Part shown: positions 35,390 through 53,500 of the stretch, in pieces | How the letters are laid out: each line of letters starts with the position of its first letter | Position numbering within the stretch: the stretch's first letter is position 1 | Assembly: GCA_028554795.2 (NCBI GenBank) | Contig: CM068824.1 | Coordinates: 158,918,289 to 158,982,288 of the forward strand | Origin: Sinohyriopsis cumingii | Lineage: Eukaryota > Mollusca > Bivalvia > Unionida > Unionidae | Length of the DNA: 64,000 nt | Reading direction: 5' to 3' | Notes under the pieces: generated by a model | Seen by the model: the letters and a program-made list of their open reading frames with translations, nothing else | The model's database searches: none | What the model was told of the DNA's origin: nothing | Program-made: the position numbers and the translations under genes

Positions 35390-36330
35390 GTGCTTGGGTG
35401 ATGGTAAAACGTCTACATTATGTATGGAGCAGTGGACAGATCGTCGCGTGCACAGTGAAATATCCATCTCTGGGATCACGATTGGTGCTGAAGTACGACG
35501 AGGATCTGGTGATTTGGATCCCACCATACCAATTTTTTTATATTTCAGATAGTACTTTATGCTATATTTCTCTAGGCTGCTCACAGATAGTACAGTTTGC
35601 CTTATTTCTCTAGGTTGCTCATCTTTTTTCTGAGTTTTAGGTGAATTCAGATTAATCCAAAGTGAACTGTAGGTCCATGGAGCGGAATCTGGATGTTCTG
35701 TAGTTTCCGCTATTGAGTCTGCATATTAAAGTCCCTCTTAAGATCCTCGGAGATAAATTTGAGATTTGTATCTTGACAGGCTTGTTGAATATTTATAGTT
35801 TGGTGCGTAGGACTCATCCTATATTGGATTGAGCACTGTCTTAGCACCACAGCAATAACTCTTTCCGCCTCGAATTAAGGGTTTAGTTCTCAAGATTAAA
35901 CCCCGATGTCTTTCCTGGGTATGTTACCCAGTGCGCAGGTGCAAATAACGGGATATGGCGTATAGTTTGGTCTAACTTGTTAAGCATGTTAGGGTTGGCT
36001 GCAACGTAAGCTTGGCACCATATTCGATTTCGGACCTTTTAAGAGTGCGGTACAATGCAAAAAGCATAGCTTGATCTGTTCCCCACTTGACATCCCTAAG
36101 GTTCGTCAACAAATATGTATCTTGCCCACACCTTCTTAATAGCTCAGCTATGTGTTTGTCACATATCAGGTGCTCATCAAATAACTTTCCCAGAAATCTT
36201 GCCACTTTTAAAAATTGTATCTTTGTTACATTTAGGTAAAGATCTGGCGTAATGTTGTTCCTAATGGAATGAACATAGTCCCTACTGTATTTTCAGGAGA
36301 TAGTTTGAAACCCAGCTATTGATTCACTAA
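35390..36330 (-). pseudogene. Non-LTR retrotransposon relic with RNase H, minus strand
   Basis: On the minus strand GFKLSPENTV (about 36330-36300) starts an RT tail. After one frameshift, PDLYLN is followed by ARFLGKLFDEHL (36205 down). TNLRDVKWGTDQAM and LYRTLKRSEIEYG match the thumb of the LINE at 3742-5252. Another shift near 36010 leads to QAYVAANPNMLNKLDQTIR, then SRRKELLL. An RNase H start, GSKSPDPRRTSA and IVIPEMD, lies at about 35526-35460. The first catalytic Asp of the TDGS motif is replaced by VGS. The order is that of the 3742-5252 element, but decay is much heavier, so the two are separate, older and younger insertions of one broad clade. Confidence 0.8.
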
Positions 36331-37054
36331 CTAATTTCATCGAGTTACCTCTGCAACAGGCCAAATACAGTTTTACTGAATGGAGCGAACGGGTTTCTTG
36401 AAGCACGGATGTGGATGAAAACATCCACCTAGAAGTTCAAGAAAAAAATAAAACGAATGAAAGAGAGTAAAATAGACTCTGATGATTAGAAACACCCCCC
36501 CACAAAAAAAACACACTCCGCAACAAAAGCCAACACCAGTTACAACCTACTTCTCCCAACCCCAACCCCAAGCAAACAAAATGACAAAAGCAAACAAACA
36601 AACCATTTTCTTTTTCAAAGACCCGCTTATTGAGTATTCAACCCAAGAAATATTTAGTTGCATAAATCAGTTCGACCCAGACAGGAGATTGCAAACTGAC
36701 AGGTGTAATAAAATCTCGCAACCCAATCTTGATTTTGACTTCGGCTCCGTCGTTTTAATTCAACCAAAACACTCACCAGTAAGTGTGTAATAAACGTAGC
36801 CGCTTCCTCTACAGAAGGCTTAGAACTTGAACTTATTAAATTTTGCCGTATAGGTAGGTATATGTGGTTTATTAACGTTTTCTCAAAGTTAACTTTTTTG
36901 CAAAATGAATATATCGTCAGGAGCAAACGAAAGATTTTATCATTTGCACGATCATGATTCTTTTGGTCTTAAGGATGATAATAATAGTGGATATGCTGTA
37001 TGGAGTCTATGCTCTTAAAATTAGAAAAAGAAAAAAGTGACAACAGTGAAGACA
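36331..37054. other. No gene recognised
   Basis: Contains C/A-rich stretches (36490-36580). A 102-codon plus-strand ORF (36482-36790) and a 90-codon minus-strand ORF (36654-36926) lack motifs. Confidence 0.35.
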
Positions 37055-37980
37055 ACAAGCTTTGTAAAATTTAACAATGATTTATTTGCCTAGAACACAA
37101 AGTGAAAAATGAGAAAAAAAGAACTTACGGTATAGCGAATTAACTCCAAAGAATTAAAGATACAAGTCCTAGTAATTAAAGTCCTAAATGAAGCATCAGT
37201 TTAAGTCCCAAAGAGATCCAAAATTGAAGGCGATGGCGTGTCTGTTATAGCCTACGAAGTATTGATGCGATAACATTGTCTTGTTGAATCACATAAGGAT
37301 TATTCCAGGTTTGAATTCAGTATAAATTCCAGTGAATATCTTCATCCAAGAATTTTATCAGAGCACTTTTGTATTTCCGGAGAAAATAATCACTTGAATT
37401 TAATAATTTGAAGAAAATAAAATTCAGCCCAAACTGGTCACAACATAATACAACTTACAGTGCTAGATGTTAAAGCACGATTGGCAAAATCCTCACAGTC
37501 ACAAGATAATTTAGTTCTCTGCTTGACCTCAGGTCACAAATTAGCATTTTCTAAAAACAACCATTACTTAATGGAAAATAACCTCCTAGATTGATCTAAT
37601 GAGCCATTTATACTTACAACACAATAGCCTACAACATTCACTTTGGAATATCAAACCCTGACCCAAATCAACACGTTTACTTGAATAATAATTCGGTTAA
37701 TAAGCTCATGCACATAGAAAATAATGAAGCTATTATTATTAGTTGACATAAATGAAACATAAAAATAAAAACAAAATCAACCAGGTCAAGCAGAAACGAG
37801 CTCAATTTTGGACAAGGTCAAGTCCAGCAAACAATGTGACATTACAATAACATGTAATGGAAGAAAACGAAATTTAAAACTAACAGACAAACAATTAAAT
37901 TAAAATTACATAACAATACACAAGAATCGAACACCTCATCTTCAGCATTGCCGGGGTGAACGTCTGCTTGAACTTCTCTA
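37055..37980 (-). repeat. Dispersed repeat family, longest minus-strand copy
   Basis: In reverse complement it ends in the same AAATAAATCATTGTTAAATT and ACAAAGCTTGTTG stretch as plus-strand copy 1. The other half matches 30720-31650 and 33500-34000. About 925 bases, no ORF. Confidence 0.75.
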
Positions 37981-38035
37981 CTGGTAACAGGATTCTGTGC
38001 TCGTTCCATGACTGCGGATTATTCCAGTTATGCCA

Positions 38036-43097
<5,062 letters not shown>

Positions 43098-43103
43098 TTT
43101 ATT
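43098..43103 (-). terminator. Candidate polyadenylation signal for the GPCR gene
   Basis: AATAAA on the minus strand, 434 bases past the GPCR stop codon. It is the first canonical hexamer I noticed, but not proven. Confidence 0.3.
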
Positions 43104-43536
43104 GAAGCTTGATTTGTAAAACAGCAATGTCAATATCTGATAGGCGAAATTCCATTCAATCGGGATAGTCCCATCTTCATTTCTGACTTTGTTCCCTATG
43201 CTAATACAATTTTCATCGCATGCATCCTCTTCTATGAAACAAACATGAGTCTTGTACAATATCGAAGCTTAAATGTTTAATACCTCAGTCATGTAATACA
43301 AGAGTCCTTCTCAAACTCATAGTGGATTACAGACACCACCAAAGTAAGAAAAGTCTAACGTGAAATATCGCACATTCTGTCTCGGCTCGCTCGAAGGGTC
43401 GTGCATTGGCAAATGCTACTCCCAGTGGTTCCAACTCTTTGACAGGAACGGTAGTGGAGGAAGGCATCTCTCGAAATTTACGTCTATTGGCGACTCTGTC
43501 ATTGGTGTTTGGTCACATTGTGGGTTTATGAATTCT

Positions 43537-45870
43537 TCACGTAGTAACTGCTCCCGGTAAGGAAAAACCCATGCTCATCATCGATCCGCAACGTTTAATG
43601 TTTACATCAACAATCTGAATATCCTCAATAATATTGGCAAGAACAGAGGATTCCTTGTTTGATCGGGCATCCTCATTCTCCTTTTTTGAACTGGCATTGT
43701 TTATTGTGGATTTAATATGCTTCTCGTTGATATTTTGTGAGTATAGGTGACTTAGCCTTCTGAATATGTTCTGGATTTGGTTGGTCTTCCTGACTACACT
43801 TGAATCAGAGTTGCTCCTCGAGTTATTAATAGCCTCTTTGAAGCAGCCGAAACGTTTATACATCAGTTTCTTCAACTTCCGTTTGTAGTCCCTGTTGGTG
43901 ATTATGATTCCGATAGGGTTCAGGAAACAGTTAGCAGCGGCCAAGTAGGATAAAGCAAATTCCTGGATGTAAGATATTGCGTGGTCTGGGCGTGTGTCTT
44001 GAACTGTTGCTGCTACCCACATTTGGAAAACTATGTACGGAACCCAGCAAATCACAAAGGAACCTGCAATAGAGTTAAGATGACAATTAGTTCTCTTTTA
44101 AAAATATCTAGATAATATTAGGCTTGAATAATCACATCTCAACGTTTTCTTTTTGCATCTTCGAGTTTCGAAGTCCTATTAATTATTGCAGTAGTATGCC
44201 AACGTTAATAAATATTCATAAATTAATAAACGTTTCTATCAATGTTCCAGTTATTTATCATATCTTAACGTGCCCCTAAATCCAACAAGCTGTTTAGTGT
44301 AGCCCATATGGGTTGAAAGGATATAAGACTAACGGCATACTTGTATTCAGAAGTCATACATATTAGGCAAGGATATATTGTCCATAAAATATATAGCAAA
44401 GAACTGTGTATTTGTCACCTTTTCCAATATAAAGTTTTCATTAAAAAGCGACGATAAATACTGTAAAGTAACTCGATTTTTTTAAACTAAAGCATTCTGA
44501 GAAAACTGTTACGCTTGTATTCAAACTGCTTCAACTACTGCCGTAATAATAATGAAAAACACATAGGTATGGGCCATCAGGTGCTTTCATCCTTGCAAGC
44601 TTAATGTAAACTCATTTAAGGAACATTATGGTCGTGGCCTCCAGTTGGTGCACCTTTTATTACCTCTTGTTGCATGATTGCCCAAGGCGATACCATATAA
44701 AGAAATGCTACACTTTGTATCGTAAAACAAATGATTTGAAAGAAAGTGGGCAGGTGCTCCTTTTCAGCATAGTTTTCTTTGATCTCATGTGTAGAACTAT
44801 ACTTATTTAAAGAGCTAAAACATAAGCATAGTTGACTGTACACTTTTGCACATTTAACGGTAACCATAATTATACAAAGTTCATCGCTATCATCTACATT
44901 TCATCTGGATCATACCAAAAATGAAACTTTAGTTTTCATAGATCTATAATATTCACAATCTGCCATGTTGATTATAAAATGAGTTACAACAAATCAAATA
45001 AACTGGAGCATATAAACCAAACTTTTTCTCTTCCTAAATCACTTATCATGGGTAAAAATACGTACCAACTGCAGTAAATATAAGTTTAAATATGTTGAGC
45101 TTGTGTCGTGGCTTGTATGTCTTGATGTCTGTTATGTTAACATAAATATTCGAGTTTGACGTAAATGACTCCTTCCTGCTGTCTATCTTTCTGGTTTGCT
45201 CCCTGACTATTAATAGGATCCGATAGCAACAGAATGCATTTAAGGTCACAGGCAGCAGAAATCCTAAAATAAGAAGCACAGCAGAGTAGCTGATGGACGA
45301 CCTCCATCGGAGTCCACAGACGGGCAAGGCTTGTGGCTGAAATGCTATCTCTCCCCATCCAAACACAGGCATCAAGGCCAACACTGCACAGAATACCCAC
45401 ACCCCGATTATCACGAATATTTTTCCTAGGGTTGATACCCTGGCTGGGTACTCAAACGGGTGAGCGATGGTTAGATATCTGTCCACAGATACTGCCGTCA
45501 GTGAATAAAGTGCTGTAAGTATGACCAAAATCCCAATGAAAGCTTCCACCTCGCAGAGTACGTGGTTATAAGGCCAACGCAAGGAAGCTGTGCTGGAAAT
45601 GCAAATCGGAAGGACAAATAAACTGCTTATAAGATGGGAAGTTGATAGACTGTAGACGAAAATTTTGGTATTTGAGGAAGACAGAGTCCTGGATTTATTG
45701 GCGACGTAAATCAGAATACTATTTGCAACAGTTGATAAAACGAACAAAATTGACAGCAACAGTTCTTGAACAGAAATGGAGACAAGTGAAAGGTAACTCT
45801 CAGAATCGTATGTCAAGCAGTCAATGCAATAGTCCCACGATTCCTCGAGTGTGCTCGTGTTCTTCTTCAT
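43537..45870 (-). CDS. Orphan class A (rhodopsin-family) GPCR, two coding exons, 443 aa
   Basis: Plasma-membrane seven-helix receptor, ligand unknown. Exon 1 is 45870-45066 (ATG at 45870; 268 codons plus one base), donor G|GTACGT. Exon 2 is 44063-43537, acceptor TTGCAG|GTTCC. The join is in phase within TM6 and ends at a TGA. Landmarks: possible N-glycosylation at N4; TM1 N50; conserved Cys106 and Cys185 for the extracellular disulfide; D130-R131-Y132 ending TM3; W158 in TM4; P207 in TM5; C274-W275-V-P277 in TM6; N313 and N317-P318 in TM7; Cys342 as a possible lipid site. Oddities: the TM2 sodium-site Asp is His79, and NPxxY reads NPIGI. Position 3.32 is Gly, so it is not aminergic, and TM7 has no retinal lysine, so it is not an opsin. 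Overall feel is nearest to orphan receptors of the GPR161 kind, weakly. All key helices are intact, so it looks functional. Confidence 0.92.
44064..45065 (-). other. Intron of the GPCR gene (1,002 bp)
   Basis: GT (45065-45064) to AG (44065-44064) on the minus strand. It splits a glycine codon (phase 1) just before the CWxP motif. No repeat or nested gene is seen inside. Confidence 0.9.
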
Positions 45871-45922
45871 TTCTTTGTATGAGATTATGTTACTGACTTA
45901 TTTTTGCTCACAAGGTAAGTCG

Positions 45923-45928
45923 TTTATA
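45923..45928 (-). promoter_or_regulatory. Candidate TATA box for the GPCR gene
   Basis: TATAAA on the minus strand, 53 bases before the ATG. It would allow a very short leader. An upstream non-coding exon is equally possible. Confidence 0.25.
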
Positions 45929-48858
45929 AGATCCGTGTTAATCTTCCAATTTATTTTAACTTTAGTTTTCTGTAAACACGTCCTTTTTGAAAAGAGACAG
46001 AACTCCAACTCTGATATGATTCTTTTCCTTCCTATCAGAACACGTGGTCTTTCATCTGATTCCTAGAAACGTTCATAAATTCACTCAGTATCAGACGTCT
46101 AATTTACTTTGGTCCACAATTGGATAATGATTCATAACTGTATGTTATAATCTTCCTGATTGCAGTCAGAATATTATTAATCAATAAAATTATCCACTAG
46201 TTGTCCAGCCGAATGTATACAACCTGGAATAAGTGAATTATCGTTTCCCTTTTAAAGTCTTACTATTGCCATTGCTGAATGGTAATGATGCTTAATCAAC
46301 TGGCACAGAAGAGTCAAGACTGTCTCGATACCTCTGTACCGTCTTGTCCGACTTTAGTAGTAGTTATGATGACAATATGTGTGCTGCCTGTCTTATATAT
46401 ACCTTACACAAAACAGATTAATACATCATTTGTCAAGGCGTCTTTCTACGTCACATGTACGAGTGCTTTTGATTGACTGTGAAATGCCCATTCACACGCT
46501 TCGAAGGAATGCTAGCGTAGGTATATGCCATATAGGGAGATTGGAACAGATAGAGTAAAACCTATTGGCACGTACTATTTCGTATATCTCACTGCCATTT
46601 TTGCGACTCAACCGTGTAAGGATTATACACATAGAAGAACACACAAACACTATAATTGATAAGCAATATCTACCTGTATTTTGCATAATATATTTTGCGT
46701 AGTCATGATACTGTCTTTATCCTGCTTGCAGACAAAAGAGAAGATAAATATTTTTTTATTTAAAAATGTCAAACGTTTACTGATCCAGCTGCATAAGTCA
46801 ACATAATCGCTCTGATTAACTTTTGTTCTTTTATGCTTAATCGTCATTGACATCTTGGGACCCTGTTGATATCGGATGAAATATATTATCTTCAAGTGCA
46901 AAAAGATAGATGGAACCTCGAAAACATGCTATTCTGAATACAGGGTAATTTAAATTATTCGAATGATGAGAATGAACTTTTTGCATAAAATTTTAAACTG
47001 TCACACTTTTTTCCGAATCAGACTTTTATAACTTGTTGTTTGTCATGAAACCATGCCAAAGTTTGCGCATTTCACTCGAAAAATAGCAGAATTCCTGGCC
47101 AGGTCGCTGATATTTTAATGTTTTTTTTTTCTTCCAGGTTTGCTTTTCAGGAGCTCTCTGAACTAGACCAGTCGTTGTTCATTCTGAAATAAGAAATGGG
47201 GATACATATTTAACATTTTAGGGCATTCAAGTTTACCATTGCTGGCGCTGGGATTTTTACGTTGTACAAGTTTTACATAAGTAATAAATCGCTCTTGTTC
47301 CTTAAGGTTCATTACAATTTTAGCACGCATTTTTATGTTTCTATAGATTTGTGTATCATCTACACAAATTCTAAACATAGCTAAATAAATTTTGGATGCG
47401 TTATTTTAATTGTGCTTAACCATTCTATGGCGTACCTTACAGTAAATAGGTCAGTTATGAGATATAAAGTGCGTTAATACTGAATCATTTCCCAAAGTCA
47501 TAATAGAAGTATTTTTGGAAAAGGCTAGCTACGTGATTAGAGGCTTGAAACCGCCTGAATTGCATATTACAGATGGAACTTCTGGCATAAAAAAAGTGTC
47601 TGTAGGCTACACCCATACGATAGAGTGTTGGAAAACTAGATCATTATTTAAAATGTAAAAGGGGACAGCTGCGTATTACATTGTAGAGAGTTTCTTAGTC
47701 TTGAGGCTATTAATATTCACAAGATTTGTCACGATCTGTTCTGCATGTGTCGTATACAATATAAGTATAAAAACAACAGTTTTTCCCTTTTTCTGTCGTT
47801 ATTTAAATGCAAATGTTGAGACTAGTGTCCACTTTATTTAACATTTTTTCCTGTTGATATTAAAGTTGTTAATGACACCATTACTTCATTTTTAAATGAC
47901 TAATTGTTTCGTTTTCTTCATATCAGTATCACAATTCAGTTTAGTAACTGTTCTTCTCTATGCTTGTATTCCGTCATGCTATAAAATTACATTGTAAGAA
48001 TAAATGGTTACATGCAAAATGAACTGAAAAAATGAACTGTAGAGGTTTACAATGGATATTTTCTGTATGCGTAAACACAAATCTTTGATTCAAAATGATA
48101 AAATCAATCGCATATATAACAGTTTTAATTTTTATGTCAAAATGTTTAAATTAGGAGAATGATTAAGTTCTTTGAATGTATGGTGCAATATATGGCTCAG
48201 ACACACTTCTTTATGACAGTTCCTTTTTTCTTCTTTTTAAAAAGTCATCTATTCTTTTTCGTTCTTTCGTTCTTTCTTTCTTTCTTTCTTTCCTTCCATG
48301 CATACACATATTGCTTACTAATTCCTCCTCACTAAATCATTTCTTCCTTTCTTTCTTTTTTCGGTATGTATAATCCTTCCCAGAAATATTTGCTCCCTTT
48401 TGATTCCCGGACTTCAATTAAATAAATTAACATCGTAGATAATAAATATTTAATTTCAACCTTTCTTGCACTCACGGGCATTTACGTAATGCGATTTCAC
48501 TCATTGAATACATGGCATGAAACGATGCATGCTTTAACGACCGACTATGACCATAGAGTATAAAAATGTTGATTGCACAGGAATTAACGAGCCCAAAATG
48601 TTTTCAGTACGTCCAATGTGACGCAACGCTTGACGGCATGCAGTGGTAAAACCTGTCGTATCATGGCCATTATGTGGATCAAGAACGTGACACGCTTTGA
48701 AAGTGTGTGCGATTCATTCTTTGATATTTTCATCACTGGAAATTTACAACATAAAAAATACAAAGACACGCTAATACAATTGTGTAAATACACAGCACAA
48801 TCAGAGGTACACCAGTAGGTACAAGGCTGGGAAACGAGTAACCAATAAAAAATACGTG
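45929..48858. other. No gene recognised
   Basis: Upstream flank of the GPCR gene, with no further exon recognised. It contains a short (TTTC)n-like tract at 48262-48293. Confidence 0.4.
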
Positions 48859-49161
48859 CAGTGACGGCGCTAGTGGTGGGGTGAGTTGTTGGATAGTGAC
48901 AATCGCCCCCCCCCCTCCCCCCGGGCTCCATACAGAGAAGGTGCCATCGGGAGGTTTTTTTTGGTGTGCAACTGATACTTTTATAGCACTCCACCTTAGT
49001 TTAACGAGGCAATTCTCCACAAAACTCATATTTTGTATTGAGAGGGGTGGATAGGAGGAGTAGGGAGGTGTCAGCTGAGATAAAACTGTTCTCTGTAGGA
49101 GAGTAAGGGCGCCAGTAAAGAACATTGCCCCCGTGCCCTTTGAATATTCGGCCCGCCACTG
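48859..49161. mobile_element. MITE-like element with hAT-type ends, about 303 bp
   Basis: The left end CAGTGACGGCGC and the inverted right end CAGTGGCGGGCC form short terminal inverted repeats typical of many hAT-derived MITEs. The interior is GC-rich with a C run (48907-48922) and has no transposase. The flanking 8-mers (AATACGTG and ATCTTGTA) do not match, so either the insertion is old or an end is misplaced. Confidence 0.45.
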
Positions 49162-50395
49162 ATCTTGTATAAACAAATAATAAACACGTGTAATATATAT
49201 GTTAAAGTTATTCCAATGCAATAAAACACAATACAATAACATCAAAGTCCTTAAAGTACACAAGCGACACATGCGAAATCTAAGTATTTAGAGACATTAA
49301 CTACGACTGTGTTAATAGCTTTATCACCTCAAATACTAAAATTTAACAACTAGTATAATACATAATTTCAAATAAATTACTCACGCATTTCGAGCAATTA
49401 TTTTTAAAACTATGCACATAAACAATAACATAGACTTGATGTGAATACATGAAAGTTAGACACCCCCTCCCCGTGACATAAAGTTCTACTATTATATACT
49501 CAGATTAAAAGCACTAAATGAAACAAATTTGACAGACAGTCCTCTACACATTATGAAAAAATATACTATTTTCCTGTAAATTAGGTGTATACACGAATTA
49601 CAGATAGTCAATATTACTGATGACATTAAGAATTATTGATAATTAAGTCTCGTTCCTCGAGGAAATGATCTATCCAATAATTGGTCAATTAAATCATCAT
49701 TAGGTACAGTATCAGATTTCTCAGTTACATGTGTCCAAAATCTGTCACTCAAATTATGTCACAGTAAATAAAATAAGCATGTATTAGAAATACCAATGTA
49801 TTCACGCTGGCTGTGGTAGGCATACTTTTAACGGATCTTTCGGGGACTGATATATAAAAATGAACTGGTACTCGGATAAATTTATGTTTATTACTAGTGC
49901 TGGGTATTAGCTAACAAGTGAAGGGTTCATGGAGCAGTACATATGTATAAATCTCTAGAAATCTTTGTAACTGAGCATAGTATTTTGTAACTTGATAGTT
50001 TCGTACAAGGAAACAGTTTTCTTCTAAATATGTATCCAATGCCGCTGGAGAAAATATCATCAAATATACAGAATTATACAGAAATGGGAGCAATGCCACG
50101 ATAATAAAATATTTTGTAAATATCTGTGATAAATTCACGTTGCTTTGACAAGAGGTAAAATCATATACTCTTCGATGGATAATTTGCTCTTTTCTTGTGA
50201 TTTCATGAAAATCACAAAAGTTTTTCAAAGAGTTTAATTTATTTTTGTTGATTTCGGCACCTATACCTACAAACCCTTATAAATTGGTTACAGAGCCGAT
50301 CGTATTTGAGAATGTTGCAAATATTTTGCAATGTGATGCTGGAAAATTTCAAGATTACAATATGAAATGAAACCATTTGGACTAATGTATTAGAG
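49162..50395. other. No gene recognised
   Basis: AT-rich sequence. A 105-codon minus-strand ORF (49911-50228) lacks any motif I recognise. Confidence 0.4.
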
Positions 50396-50530
50396 CTTTC
50401 TTATACAAGTCAGTAGTATTTAAGGGACTATACCGACAAAGGTAGTACAGTTTTCTTGTACAAGTCAGTGGTATTTAAGGGACCATACCGACCAAGGTAG
50501 TACAGTTTTCTTGTACAAGTCATTTGTAAT
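50396..50530 (+). repeat. 55-bp tandem repeat, about 2.4 copies
   Basis: TTGTACAAGTCAGTGGTATT recurs at 50401, 50456 and 50511. Each full unit includes ATACCGACCAAGGTAGTACA. Confidence 0.85.
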
Positions 50531-53500
50531 AAAGGGATTTAGAGTCATGCTACCGATGCCAACACCGTACAGGGCATACAATGATATGCGTACCTTGGTG
50601 CAACAAGATTTTAAAATTTTCGTGGAATTTTTCATGGATGACAATAATGGTATACCTAACACTATGCCGAGTTCGATACCTTTTTCTTTCAAATACTGTC
50701 GAAGTATCATCAAATTATTTATATTCGCTTTCTGGTCAAAACGCACAACTATGCTCTACCTTTAAGACCATGTACAATTCATAGATTCCAGCCAGATTTA
50801 AATCATCGATAGTTTAAACCTGTCGAGATATCAAACTTTATGAACTTTACAGATTTATCTGAATTTTGGAATGCTCGTTCTACTAGTTCGCACATGAATA
50901 TATTTCTTTAGTTAAAGCACATCAATACACTGTCAATCTAACCCTGTTTAGAAGATAGTACCCGTTCAGGCTAGTAATATCAGATGGAAGATGATCGGCG
51001 CTTTATATCGTTGGCCGATTATTTGTAGTGAAGTCTCAATGAGCATAATAAATCGACTATTTTGATGAACGAACATTAAAAATACAGAAGATCATTGAAT
51101 CTAGTATCTCAGCCTGATTAAAATTAGACACAATTTGAAACTTCCTATCTTTCAGGTTTTCTAAACAGCACAGATTGAATTCAGCGACGGCTTTATCCTA
51201 TCAGGCTATCGAATGTTATTAAACTTCACATATTTTCGCCTCATTGAAATAGCGATAGCTTTAGCCTGTCAAGCTATCGATTGTTATTAAACTTCACATA
51301 TTGAATTCAGCGACAGCTTTAGCTTGTCAGGCTATCGAATGTTTTTAAGCTTCACATATTTTCGCCTCATTGAATTCAGCGACAGCTTTAGCCTGTCAAG
51401 CTATGGAGTGTTATTAAACTTCAACGATTAAATTCAGCGACAGCTTTAGTCTGTCAGGTTTTCGGATGTTATGAACTCACATATTTCCACCTCATTGAAA
51501 TCAGCAAGAACTTAAAACTGTCCAGCTACCAAACTTTATTAACAGATTTCAAAGATGTTTGGAGTGTCATTCTGCTGTCTCTGCACAGGAATGCAAATTT
51601 GTTTTTGAATATATGAACATTCTTTGGATAATTATTTCAGTATAAACATACTGAGACAATTCTACAAATATCGGATTTAAAAAAATGAACCTATCATTGG
51701 TTGGTCTGTTATTAGTAATGAAGTCCCCATTAGCATAATACAGGGACTTTTGATCAATAAAAAGCATGAATGCAAACAACCCTTGAATTGGTATTAAATC
51801 AGATAGAAAGTTAACTTGCCCGTCCATCAGATGTTATAAACGTCACACATCTCGCTAAATTTTGGAATGCTTCTCTACACTTCCAACACTGGTCTGTGTT
51901 CTTTAGTTTGAGTGGAGACGCTCTCTATGGAGACACACATCAATTTAAACCTGTTTAGAATGTAATTTATGGTCGGGCTAGTAATAACAGATACAAGGTG
52001 TCTGTGGCATTTCATTGTAGGCACGTATCAGGGCAGAAGTAAATGTTTGTGACACTTTCGTTGACACGTACTTTGTGTCCTCAACAATCATTAGCTGAAG
52101 ATTCATACTTTAAATTTAGAATTATATCATGACTCTTGTTTCTTTATTTCCACTACAACATTGCACAGTTTGTCAAATTTAATTGTAAAACTATCTAACC
52201 TCTCACACAATATATTTTTGTCCTGACATGCTTATTTAGTTCTTACTTTTCTGCGGCAGAAAGATTGTATTATTTACATGAACTGATGCAGTGTTATTTA
52301 AAAACAAAAACGTATGAAATATCAACATTATGAGGAATAACCTCTTTGGCCAAGAACCGTAATGAAAGACCAATTATGATAACAAAATGGACCCATCCTG
52401 CAGAATTAACATAAACATTAAAAAATAGAACAAACACATAAATTGTTTTTTGATGATCGCTATCAAAGCTTTTTAGACTGATCGAAGTCAACGACACCTT
52501 TAACCTGTCGAACTATTAGACTTTGTAAACTTCACAGTCTGAACAAAGTCAGTGACACCTTGAACCTGCTGAACTATCAGAATTAGCAAATTTGACAGAT
52601 TTCAGTCAAAATCAGAGACGAACCTGTCCGGCTATCGAACGTTCTACACTTCAGGCCACCAAACATTATAAAATTATAACTAAATCGTTCAATTTGTAAT
52701 TTCTGATGAGTCTGCACATTAATACGTGATTTAGTTTGAGTACACCAGCACTCTGTGAATCCTCATATTAATTGTAACATATTTAGAAGCGTCTACATCT
52801 TCGGGCTAATAGTAACAACATATAAAAGTTGACCGGGTCATTACATTTTTCGGCACGTATCAAGAAAGTGATAAATAATTGTGCCGCATTCTTTGACACA
52901 TTATATATAGTCTCGGATATGTTTTTCTGAAGATCTATACTTGAAATTTAGTTTTGTGTTTTGATAGGTTTTTCCCCTTTATATCCACAATAAACATAGT
53001 ATAGTTTTTCAAAGTTAATCATAAATGATTTGACCTCTCACACAAATACATTTCCCCCACAAATGAATTTGCTTTGTAATTTTTCTAAAGAAAGCTTGTA
53101 TTATTTGTATAGAGGGCCGGAATTGTATTTATGTCTCATAATTCGTAAGAAACAATAGCAGGAACCATAAAAAGGATAATATTGATTGCCAAGTACCGCA
53201 ATGAAGGTTCCACCAGCAAAATAGTTATGCCCCATCTTGATGAAATATTGCAAAGAAAAATGCAAAAATCAATAAGATGATCTTTTGAAAATTATTTCAG
53301 ATTGCTTGAAATCAGCCACAGCTAGAGCCTGTCCTGGCAAAATACAATATAAACGTCAAATATTTTAGCCTGTTAGAGACTCAGCAAAAAATAAAACTGA
53401 CCCTGTCTAGATTATAGGCATATCATGTTTATTGATTTCAGCCTGACTGAACTTAGCGACAACCTGAATCTATCCAGATAATATGTTATATACAATTCAC

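Noticed and set aside
45046..45065. Exon 1 reading through to its stop as a 274-aa truncated receptor
   Set aside because: A consensus donor (GTACGT) and an in-phase acceptor at 44064 restore TM6 with CWxP, so the read-through stop is intronic.
43537..45870. Opsin or aminergic receptor
   Set aside because: No TM7 lysine for retinal and no Asp at 3.32; left as an orphan receptor.
48584..49272. 136- and 179-codon minus-strand ORFs
   Set aside because: They overlap the MITE-like element and its C run; no protein motif.
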